A stretch of DNA of 5,783 bases. It comes from an uncultured Clostridia bacterium. GTDB taxonomy: Bacteria > Bacillota > Clostridia > Oscillospirales > Ruminococcaceae. Positions 1-4,728 of this stretch are shown in pieces. The DNA lies in assembly GCA_945867255.1 (NCBI GenBank), contig CAMBHV010000106.1, forward strand, positions 1 through 5,783, read 5' to 3'. The notes beneath the pieces are model-generated. The model made no database searches. It was not told the origin of the DNA and saw only the letters and a list, made by a program, of their open reading frames with translations. Within the stretch, counting starts at the first letter, position 1, and each line of letters begins with the position of its first letter. Made by a program: the position numbers and the translations under genes.

Positions 1-62
1 GGGAATCGAACCCGGGTTACCGCCGTGAAAGGGCGATGTCTTGACCGCTTGACCAACGGGCC
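1..62 (-). tRNA. tRNA-Glu (anticodon UUC), 3' end cut by window edge
   Basis: Read on the minus strand, the gene starts GGCCCGTTGGTCAAGCGG at position 62 and runs off the left edge inside the T stem. The anticodon stem-loop is clear: a five-pair stem closes a CTTTCAC loop with anticodon TTC (plus-strand gaa at 27-29), which decodes glutamate. The T loop TTCGATT is present. About 10-13 bases are missing: the rest of the T stem, the 3' acceptor strand, the discriminator and any CCA. The GGCCCGTTGG start is typical of bacterial tRNA-Glu. It lies 94 bp downstream of tRNA-Met on the same strand and is probably transcribed with it. Confidence 0.93.
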
Positions 63-68
63 ATGTCG

Positions 69-153
69 CACAGGGTTTTGCTAAACGCTGAACGGCGCTT
101 CTGCAGGCTGCTGCTGCTGCCCGCGGCCGTGCAGCTTTCAGCAAAACCCTGTG
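69..153. repeat. Long imperfect inverted repeat filling the tRNA spacer
   Basis: The spacer between the two tRNA genes folds into one large hairpin. The outer 14 bp are perfect (69-82, CACAGGGTTTTGCT, against 140-153). The stem then continues to 96/126 with mismatches only at 83, 86 and 91, so 25 of 28 positions pair. The 29-nt apical loop (97-125) contains four CTG units. There is no T-run after the stem on the minus strand, so it does not look like a terminator of the tRNA transcript. It could be a processing or stability element of the tRNA precursor, or a small palindromic repeat inserted between the genes. No target-site duplication is evident. Confidence 0.8.
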
Positions 154-156
154 ATA

Positions 157-233
157 TGGTAGCGGTAACTGGATTCGAACCGGTGACACTTCGGGTATGA
201 ACCGAATGCTCTAGCCAACTGAGCTATACCGCC
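157..233 (-). tRNA. tRNA-Met (anticodon CAU), elongator type
   Basis: This is a complete 77-nt tRNA including an encoded CCA end (157-159). On the minus strand it begins GGCGGTATAGCTCAGTTGG at 233. Its acceptor stem GGCGGTA pairs with TACCGCT (one G-U pair), followed by discriminator A. The anticodon stem TTCGG/CCGAA closes a TTCATAC loop, giving anticodon CAT (plus-strand atg at 197-199). The T loop is TTCGAAT. The overall sequence resembles elongator tRNA-Met in Firmicutes. A CAU anticodon could also mark a lysidine-modified tRNA-Ile2, which is less likely here. A perfect promoter lies 34 bp upstream. Confidence 0.93.
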
Positions 234-266
234 ATATCTGCGCCATAAAGAAACAGCGCATGAGTT

Positions 267-295
267 ATTATATAGAAAAAGAAGGGGCTTGTCAA
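267..295 (-). promoter_or_regulatory. Consensus sigma-A promoter for the tRNA-Met/tRNA-Glu unit
   Basis: On the minus strand the -35 box is TTGACA (290-295), the spacer is exactly 17 bp, and the -10 box is TATAAT (267-272). All twelve hexamer bases match consensus, as expected for a stable-RNA promoter. Transcription would start near position 260, about 27 nt upstream of the mature 5' end of tRNA-Met. Confidence 0.92.
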
Positions 296-324
296 CACCT
301 TTTGCCGGTTTTCCTGTCAACAAA

Positions 325-352
325 TTTAGAAATATTCTTTGCTATTTCTAAA
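325..352 (-). terminator. AT-rich hairpin after the zincin gene, possible weak terminator
   Basis: A perfect 10-bp stem (TTTAGAAATA at 325-334 against 343-352) encloses an 8-nt loop, 18 bp downstream of the stop codon of the 370-951 gene. On the minus strand it is followed by TTTGTTG, only a short T-run, and the stem has very few G-C pairs. It sits between this gene and the tRNA promoter, where a terminator would be expected, but it would be weak. Confidence 0.4.
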
Positions 353-369
353 AAAGCCAAAAGCGCCCT

Positions 370-951
370 TCATTCGCCCTTATTATAACGCGCTCTACTG
401 TAAAACACCATAGCAGTACCCGTATCCTGAACCAGAAGATCTTCCGGCATGCCAAACGCTTTCCACGCTACATAGATATCCCCTGCCGCGCCGGAAATGT
501 TCATCACCTGAATCAGGTATACTGCCCAAAACAAGTTGTGAGGCACAAAGACACACAAACATGCCAAAGCGATGCCTAAACTGACCAAAGGCGCAAGCGC
601 AATAACAATGTATGGCCATTTCTTAAAGAAATCGTTGCTTCCCGCCCAGGCGTACACCCCAGCGTAGCCATAATGGATCTTACCTGCACCAAAGCCTTTC
701 ATGCACAGCCCATGTACCAATTCATGTAAAGGGATGTAAAAAAGCAACCCCACCGCTGCCACTGCCATCTGCCAGCCGCTTAACACAAAACTTCCTGCGG
801 CTGCCCTCCCTAAAAGCGGCACCAGCACAGTACCAACCGCCAAAGCCAATGCCAATCCATTTACAAGCAAGGCCTGCTTTTTATTTTTTGCAAGGTCTGC
901 GTGCCATATCTCCTGATACCCTTCAGGTAATTGTTTCCTCGTAGATTTCAT
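370..951 (-). CDS. DUF3267-family membrane zincin (putative zinc metalloprotease)
   Basis: This 193-residue protein resembles the DUF3267 / putative zincin peptidase family of Firmicutes. The key motif is HELVH at residues 76-80 (the HExxH zinc-binding pattern) at the end of a hydrophobic stretch, followed by GFGAGKIHYG. A later conserved NISGAAGD block (151-158) offers Asp158 as a candidate third metal ligand, as in site-2-protease-like membrane zincins. Hydrophobic segments at about 27-49, 60-75, 113-136 and 138-153 suggest three or four membrane helices. There is no signal peptide. The ATG at 951 is preceded by AAAGGTGA at good spacing, which supports this start. The substrate is unknown. 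No promoter fits in the 43 bp between the upstream hairpin and the start codon, so it may be expressed by read-through from serS. The family call rests on recognised motifs; proteolytic activity is inferred. Confidence 0.8.
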   Translation of the reverse strand: MKSTRKQLPEGYQEIWHADLAKNKKQALLVNGLALALAVGTVLVPLLGRAAAGSFVLSGWQMAVAAVGLLFYIPLHELVHGLCMKGFGAGKIHYGYAGVYAWAGSNDFFKKWPYIVIALAPLVSLGIALACLCVFVPHNLFWAVYLIQVMNISGAAGDIYVAWKAFGMPEDLLVQDTGTAMVFYSRARYNKGE

Positions 952-994
952 CCTCAGTTCACCTTTCCCGCGCTCGGTGTTCTTTTGGCTTTTG

Positions 995-1037
995 CAAACT
1001 ATGGGCCGGAGGAAAACCTTCTCCGGCCCATAGTTTG
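995..1037. terminator. Strong 17-bp hairpin downstream of serS
   Basis: A perfect 17-bp stem (995-1011 paired with 1021-1037), rich in G-C, encloses a 9-nt loop and lies 27 bp beyond the serS stop codon. Its position suggests a factor-independent terminator for the parA-parB-serS operon. However, the T-run (1038-1042) follows the stem only on the plus strand. On the minus strand, the direction of serS, the stem is followed by CAAAAGCC and is preceded by an A-run. It may therefore terminate poorly in the serS direction and act as a 3'-end stabiliser or attenuating barrier ahead of the zincin gene. Confidence 0.7.
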
Positions 1038-1064
1038 TTTTTAAAAACTTTAAGTTTAGAAAAA

Positions 1065-2354
1065 TTAATGCTTTGGAATAAGCACTTCCTGCCCACCCAT
1101 ATACGGGCGCAGCGCCTGTGGAATCCGCACCGTTCCGTCCGCCTGCAGGTTGTTTTCCAGGAAAGCAATCAGCATGCGCGGCGGGGCCACCACAGTGTTG
1201 TTTAACGTGTGGGCCAAATATTTTGTGCCATCCTCGGCCTTTACGCGAATTTTCAAACGGCGTGCCTGCGCATCTCCAAGGTTCGAGCAGGAACCTACTT
1301 CAAAATACTTTTTCTGGCGTGGGCTCCATGCTTCTACATCCACGCTCTTTACTTTCAGATCTGCCAAATCGCCCGAGCAGCACTCCAGTGTGCGCACAGG
1401 GATATCCATAGAACGGAACAAATCCACCGTGTTCTGCCAAAGTTTGTCAAACCACATGGGGCTTTCTTCCGGCTTGCACACCACGATCATTTCCTGTTTT
1501 TCGAACTGATGAATCCGGTATACGCCGCGTTCTTCCAAGCCATGCGCGCCCTTTTCTTTTCGGAAGCAGGGAGAATAGCTGGTCAGCGTCTGCGGCAGAC
1601 TTTTTTCATCCAGAATTTGATCAATGAATTTACCGATCATCGAATGCTCGCTGGTGCCAATCAGATACAGGTCTTCCCCTTCGATCTTATACATCATGGC
1701 GTCCATTTCAGCAAAGCTCATTACGCCTGTCACCACATTAGAACGGATCATAAACGGCGGCACGCAATAAGTAAAGCCACGGTTTATCATGAAATCGCGC
1801 GCATAGCTGATCACCGCCGAATGCAGCCGGGCAATATCACCCATCAGGTAATAGAAACCGTTACCCGCCACACGGCGTGCTGCATCCAGATCGATCCCGT
1901 CGAAACGTTCCATGATATCTGTGTGGTACGGCACCTCAAAATCGGGAACCAGAGGCTCACCGAAGCGCTGCACTTCCACATTCTCGCTGTCATCTTTACC
2001 AATAGGCACACTGGGGTCGATGATATTCGGAATCGTCATCATGTCTTTCTGAAGTTGCTCGGCCAGCTGATTTTCCTGTACTTCCAGCTCCTTCAACCGG
2101 TCTGCATCCTTTGTCACCTGCTGTTTTACAGCTTCTGCTTCTTCCTTTTTGCCTTGCGCCATCAATGCGCCAATGCTTTTGGAAAGCTTGTTGCGGTTGG
2201 CACGCAGCGCTTCTGCTTCACTTTTTGCAGCGCGCAATTTTGCATCCAGTTCCAACACTTCGTCCACAAGCGGAAGTTTTGCATCCTGAAATTTCTTTTT
2301 GATGTTTTCCTTCACCGCTTGTGGATTTTCTCTTACAAATCTGATGTCCAGCAT
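1065..2354 (-). CDS. serS: Serine--tRNA ligase (seryl-tRNA synthetase)
   Basis: This cytoplasmic class II aminoacyl-tRNA synthetase charges tRNA-Ser with serine using ATP. Its 429 residues match the family's usual length of about 420-430. Residues about 28-105 are the charged, heptad-like long coiled-coil arm that grips the tRNA-Ser variable arm. The catalytic core shows the TxE serine-binding motif as TSE (234-236), motif 2 around FRKEKG (264-269) with HQFEKQE (282-288), and motif 3 as TLNNTVVAPPRMLIAFLENN (383-402) with Arg393. SCSNLGDAQARR (355-366) is also diagnostic. The ATG at 2354 has an AGAGGGGGA ribosome site about 8 nt upstream. It starts 15 bp after the parB stop, so it is probably the third gene of the parA-parB-serS operon. 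No T-box leader fits in front of it. The TSE box and the sequence around it differ from the PTAE form of many bacterial enzymes; I believe this variant is common in Clostridia. Confidence 0.97.
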   Translation of the reverse strand: MLDIRFVRENPQAVKENIKKKFQDAKLPLVDEVLELDAKLRAAKSEAEALRANRNKLSKSIGALMAQGKKEEAEAVKQQVTKDADRLKELEVQENQLAEQLQKDMMTIPNIIDPSVPIGKDDSENVEVQRFGEPLVPDFEVPYHTDIMERFDGIDLDAARRVAGNGFYYLMGDIARLHSAVISYARDFMINRGFTYCVPPFMIRSNVVTGVMSFAEMDAMMYKIEGEDLYLIGTSEHSMIGKFIDQILDEKSLPQTLTSYSPCFRKEKGAHGLEERGVYRIHQFEKQEMIVVCKPEESPMWFDKLWQNTVDLFRSMDIPVRTLECCSGDLADLKVKSVDVEAWSPRQKKYFEVGSCSNLGDAQARRLKIRVKAEDGTKYLAHTLNNTVVAPPRMLIAFLENNLQADGTVRIPQALRPYMGGQEVLIPKH

Positions 2355-2369
2355 CGATACTTCCCCCTC

Positions 2370-3224
2370 TTATCTTTCATTACCAAGCAAATTCGCAAAA
2401 TGTCGAAGTTGCTCGTCTGAATTAAAATATACTTGCAAGCTGCCTTTGCCGCCTTTATATTGCACTTTTACCTGCGTGCCCAGCGTTTCGCGCAGGGCTG
2501 CTTCCACCTCGCCTGCAAGCGGCGGCGGAAGGACCTCGCGCTTTTTGCGTGGTGCTTTTGCCAATTTTCTGCAAAGTGCCTCTGTTTCGCGCACAGTAAG
2601 CTTCTGCTTCAAAACAATATCCAGAGCCTGCTGTTGCAGCTGAGCGCTTTCCAAACCCAGAATCGCTTTCGCATGCCCTGTTGTGATAGCGCCAATGCGC
2701 AACGCATCCAGTCCCTGCTGAGGCAGGTTCAAAAGGCGAAGGCTATTTGCCACGGCGCTGCGGCTCTTTGCTACCTTTTCTGCCGCCTGTGCCTGTGTGT
2801 AACCACATGCATCCATGAGTTGGCGATAACCCATCGCCTCTTCTACTGGGTCCAAATCTTCTCTTTGCAGGTTTTCTACCAGAGCAACTTCCATGGCCTG
2901 CTGGTCCGTCAGCTCTTTCACCAGCACAGGAATCTCTTTCAGCCCCGCCAGCCTTGCAGCACGCCAACGCCGTTCACCCGCTACGATGATGTAGCCGCCC
3001 TGGGCTGGGCGCACCACAACAGGCTGTAAGATGCCGTGCTGTGCAATGCTATCTGCAAGATCATTCAGCGCCTGTGGCTCAAAATTTTTTCTGGGCTGGC
3101 TTTTGTCCGGCTCTATCTCCGACAGACGTAGCATCGTTACGCCATTGCCTGAGTCTGAGAGCAGTTCTGACGGTTGAAACAAGGCACTGGCCCCCTGGCC
3201 AAGACCGCCGCGTTTTGGAGACAT
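2370..3224 (-). CDS. parB: Chromosome-partitioning protein ParB (Spo0J), parS-binding CTPase clamp
   Basis: ParB binds parS, closes as a CTP-dependent sliding clamp and spreads along DNA to form the segregation complex moved by ParA. The 284-residue length is normal. The N-terminal KRGGLGQGASALF (4-16) is the basic peptide that stimulates ParA ATPase. The CTP-binding N-domain has QPRKNF (43-48), GERRWRA (83-89) and ENLQREDLDPVEEA (117-130). The central helix-turn-helix for parS is TQAQAAEKVAKSRSAV (143-158) plus ANSLRLLNLP (159-168), followed by GHAKAILGL (183-191). The C-terminal dimerisation domain spans about 235-284. All catalytic and binding motifs are intact, unlike in the Noc-like relative at 4729-5783. 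The start lies 1 bp after the parA stop, with its GAGGGG ribosome site inside the end of parA, so translation is probably coupled. Two matching parS sites lie upstream at 4170-4185 and 4670-4685. Confidence 0.97.
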   Translation of the reverse strand: MSPKRGGLGQGASALFQPSELLSDSGNGVTMLRLSEIEPDKSQPRKNFEPQALNDLADSIAQHGILQPVVVRPAQGGYIIVAGERRWRAARLAGLKEIPVLVKELTDQQAMEVALVENLQREDLDPVEEAMGYRQLMDACGYTQAQAAEKVAKSRSAVANSLRLLNLPQQGLDALRIGAITTGHAKAILGLESAQLQQQALDIVLKQKLTVRETEALCRKLAKAPRKKREVLPPPLAGEVEAALRETLGTQVKVQYKGGKGSLQVYFNSDEQLRHFANLLGNER

Positions 3225-3225
3225 C

Positions 3226-3996
3226 TTACCACCCCTCTTTATTGTTTCTGATCAGTTCCGCAGCAAGAAAAGCATATGCTTCTGTGCCCTTTGAACCCGG
3301 ATCATAATAATTCACCGGCATACCATAGCTTGGCGCCTCGGACAACCGCACATTACGCGGAATCGTAGTTTTATACACTTTTGAACCGAAGTACTTTTTC
3401 ACTTCTTGTACTACCTGAAGAGTAAGGTTCAAACGGCCATCATACATGGTAAGCAAAACGCCTTCCACATCGATATAAGGGTTATACAGCTTTTTCACAG
3501 TGCGAATAGTGTTCATTAGCTCTGAAAGGCCTTCCAGCGCAAAAAACTCACACTGGATAGGCACCAGAACGGTATCACACGCGCACAACCCATTTAATGT
3601 CAAAAGGTCAAGGGAAGGCGGGCAATCGATCAGAATAAAGTCATATTCCTTCACCAACGGGGTAAGTGCATCCCGCAAGCGCGCCTCGCGCCGTTCCAAT
3701 GCCACCAATTCAATTCCTGCGCCCGAAAGCTGAATATTGGAGGGGATCAGATCAACTCGATACGGGGTGTGAATGACTACTTCGCGCGCTTCCGCCTCTC
3801 CAATCAGCAGAGAATATACGCTTTTCTGTACGCTGCGCTTGTTTACGCCATAGCCGGAAGTCGTATTGCCCTGCGGATCCAAGTCTACCAACAACACATG
3901 TTTGCCCTGTGCCGCGATACCTGCCGCCAAATTTACCGCCGTTGTTGTTTTTCCCACGCCGCCTTTCTGATTCGCTATCGCGATCACTTTGCCCAA
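3226..3996 (-). CDS. parA: Chromosome-partitioning ATPase ParA (Soj)
   Basis: ParA is a deviant-Walker ATPase that dimerises with ATP, binds DNA non-specifically and is released by ParB, segregating origins; in Bacillus relatives Soj also controls DnaA. Its 256 residues match the usual length for chromosomal Soj. The deviant Walker A is KGGVGKTT (11-18) with signature Lys11 and Lys16. Walker A' is LLVDLDPQGN (35-44) with Asp38 and Asp40, and Walker B is ILIDCPPS (121-128) with Asp124. RNVRLSEAPSYG (214-225) carries the conserved DNA-binding arginine region. The start codon is TTG (3994-3996): it gives the family-typical MGKVIAIANQKGG, has a strong AAGGGGGA site 6 nt upstream, and no in-frame ATG exists nearby. 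The ATG five bases upstream is in another frame. It is the first gene of the operon with parB and probably serS. Confidence 0.97.
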   Translation of the reverse strand: MGKVIAIANQKGGVGKTTTAVNLAAGIAAQGKHVLLVDLDPQGNTTSGYGVNKRSVQKSVYSLLIGEAEAREVVIHTPYRVDLIPSNIQLSGAGIELVALERREARLRDALTPLVKEYDFILIDCPPSLDLLTLNGLCACDTVLVPIQCEFFALEGLSELMNTIRTVKKLYNPYIDVEGVLLTMYDGRLNLTLQVVQEVKKYFGSKVYKTTIPRNVRLSEAPSYGMPVNYYDPGSKGTEAYAFLAAELIRNNKEGW

Positions 3997-4002
3997 GGCA
4001 TG

Positions 4003-4010
4003 TCCCCCTT
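4003..4010 (-). promoter_or_regulatory. Ribosome binding site selecting the TTG start of parA
   Basis: On the minus strand AAGGGGGA sits 6 nt before the TTG at 3994-3996. It decides the start, because an ATG lying between it and the TTG is out of frame with ParA. Confidence 0.75.
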
Positions 4011-4038
4011 TTCATTCTTATCTTTCTGTCGCCATTTC

Positions 4039-4067
4039 AGTATAGCACAGGGGGCATTTTTTGAAAA
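4039..4067 (-). promoter_or_regulatory. Probable sigma-A promoter of the parA-parB-serS operon
   Basis: On the minus strand a -10 box TATACT (4039-4044, five of six consensus bases) follows a 17-bp spacer and a -35 box TTTTCA (4062-4067, four of six). Transcription would begin near 4032, giving a leader of about 36 nt to the TTG start. parS site 1 is centred about 110 bp upstream of the -35 box, so ParB bound and spreading from it could affect this promoter. That autoregulation is inference. Confidence 0.6.
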
Positions 4068-4152
4068 GTTTTTTCCCTTTTTCTTTTCGCCAAATTTACC
4101 GTGGACTTTCTACTCACTTTTTGCAATTTTTAAGGGTTTTCCCTTGAATCAT

Positions 4153-4202
4153 CTTTATAGCAAGTGAAATGTTCCACGTGGAACATTTCACTTGCTATAA
4201 AG
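4153..4202. repeat. 50-bp perfect palindrome centred on parS site 1
   Basis: Every base from 4153 to 4177 pairs with its mirror from 4202 back to 4178, giving 25-bp arms with no spacer. The central 16 bp are the parS site. The outer 17 bp of each arm (CTTTATAGCAAGTGAAA) are unrelated to parS and differ from the arms around parS site 2. Neither side has a T-run, so it is a poor terminator. It could extrude as a cruciform or give extra ParB contacts; both ideas are inference. Confidence 0.95.
4170..4185. promoter_or_regulatory. parS site 1 (ParB-binding centromere site)
   Basis: The 16-bp perfect palindrome TGTTCCACGTGGAACA matches the conserved bacterial parS pattern, TGTTNCACGTGNAACA in form. 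It is the binding site of the helix-turn-helix of the ParB encoded at 2370-3224. It lies upstream of the parA promoter, a usual location near the origin. Confidence 0.95.
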
Positions 4203-4315
4203 GCAGGAGTGGCAGGAAAATTTCAGGTTTTCTTTAAACTTATACCACCGTATTGTTAGAAAGAGATATGCACCGCAATTTTAAATTTCACTGCCCGCCG
4301 TTTTGCACACTTTCC

Positions 4316-4344
4316 TTGCTTTTCATCATCTGCTCTGATATGAT
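4316..4344 (+). promoter_or_regulatory. Probable sigma-A promoter of the 67-residue membrane-protein gene
   Basis: A -35 box TTGCTT (4316-4321) is followed by a 17-bp spacer and a -10 box TATGAT (4339-4344, five of six consensus bases). The start site would be near 4351, giving a leader of about 87 nt. Confidence 0.55.
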
Positions 4345-4424
4345 AAAAATCAAAAGAAAGTGAAATCTATAGTTCTCTGTGTGTTTTTGATGTATTGCCA
4401 CACTTGATTGCGCGATAATCTGTC

Positions 4425-4433
4425 AGAGGAGGG
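4425..4433 (+). promoter_or_regulatory. Strong ribosome binding site before the small membrane protein
   Basis: AGAGGAGGG stands just before two consecutive ATG codons (4435 and 4438). GGAGG (4428-4432) leaves 5 nt to the second ATG but only 2 nt to the first, favouring a start at 4438. It rules out the TTG at 4408 as the start. Confidence 0.75.
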
Positions 4434-4437
4434 TATG

Positions 4438-4641
4438 ATGAAAACTTTGCTGCTGGTTGTTTTTACCGGAATATATTTTACCTGCTTTTTCTTTTTATTG
4501 GATCTTGTGTTTCGTCAGTTTTCCCTCGGCAGCATTATAAACATATCGGCTATTGTATGCCTCTTCATTGCTTTTCTTGTAAGTGTTGGCCTGGCCCAAG
4601 CCACCATCCATAAACTTACTTCTAGTCACACGGAGAAATAG
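4438..4641 (+). CDS. Small two-helix membrane protein, function unknown
   Basis: I do not recognise this family. The predicted product is 67 residues: a short cytoplasm-style MK start, a first hydrophobic helix at about 3-25 (rich in Phe, Leu and Val), a short loop with an Arg (RQFSLGS, 26-32), a second hydrophobic helix at about 33-54, and a polar tail HKLTSSHTEK. The first helix could be a signal anchor. A strong ribosome site and a plausible promoter upstream, and a terminator-like palindrome 20 bp downstream, support it as a real, separately transcribed gene. It is the only plus-strand gene in the window and sits exactly between the two parS sites, a region expected to be coated by ParB. 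Involvement in segregation or division is possible but unsupported by its sequence. Confidence 0.7.
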   Translation: MKTLLLVVFTGIYFTCFFFLLDLVFRQFSLGSIINISAIVCLFIAFLVSVGLAQATIHKLTSSHTEK

Positions 4642-4660
4642 TCACTTTTACAGATAAAAG

Positions 4661-4694
4661 GGGCGGAGATGTTCCACGTGGAACATCTCCGCCC
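4661..4694. terminator. 34-bp palindrome around parS site 2, likely bidirectional terminator
   Basis: A perfect palindrome with 17-bp arms (outer part GGGCGGAGA) has parS at its centre. As RNA it forms a G-C-rich hairpin. It is followed by TTCTTATT on the plus strand (20 bp past the stop of the 67-residue gene) and by CTTTTATC on the minus strand (34 bp past the stop of the noc-like gene). The position between two convergent genes and the T-rich tails on both sides fit a shared factor-independent terminator, although the tails are not pure T-runs. Confidence 0.75.
4670..4685. promoter_or_regulatory. parS site 2 (ParB-binding centromere site)
   Basis: A second copy of TGTTCCACGTGGAACA, identical to site 1, lies with its centre 500 bp from that of site 1. 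Only the 16-bp core is shared; the flanking arms differ, so the copies are not a recent block duplication. Confidence 0.95.
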
Positions 4695-4728
4695 TTCTTA
4701 TTGATTTGTCTCACTATCTTTGCATCTC

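Larger units (their letters stand above)
3997..4437. other. Divergent intergenic control region with parS site 1
   Basis: These 441 bp separate parA (leftward) from the small membrane-protein gene (rightward). I see no convincing coding sequence on either strand. From left to right the region holds the parA ribosome site and promoter, a short AAGGG/CCCTT hairpin (4132-4145), the parS palindrome (4153-4202), about 110 bp of AT-rich sequence with no assigned role (4203-4315), and the plus-strand promoter and ribosome site of the 67-residue gene. The octamer AGTGAAAT occurs four times in either orientation: 4163-4170, 4185-4192, 4285-4292 and 4359-4366. Confidence 0.7.

Noticed and set aside
108..120. 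CTG trinucleotide repeat in the tRNA spacer
   Set aside because: Four units are too few to call a microsatellite of interest; it is treated as the loop of the hairpin.
315..320. Second TTGACA on the minus strand upstream of the tRNA promoter
   Set aside because: No -10-like hexamer lies 16-18 bp downstream; the perfect promoter at 267-295 explains the tRNA unit.
138..323. 61-residue open frame on the minus strand
   Set aside because: It runs straight through tRNA-Met and its promoter; the protein part is translated tRNA sequence.
1209..2420. 403-residue open frame on the plus strand
   Set aside because: It lies antisense to the whole of serS. Its translation is rich in His, Phe, Cys and Gln with no recognisable domain, and no ribosome site stands out. 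It is a mirror of serS codon usage.
2433..3029. 198-residue open frame on the plus strand
   Set aside because: It is antisense to parB, has biased shadow-like composition and no motif, while parB on the other strand has every family motif.
4408..4437. Longer TTG start adding 10 residues to the small membrane protein
   Set aside because: The AGAGGAGGG ribosome site lies downstream of this TTG, inside the extension, and points to the ATG codons at 4435/4438.
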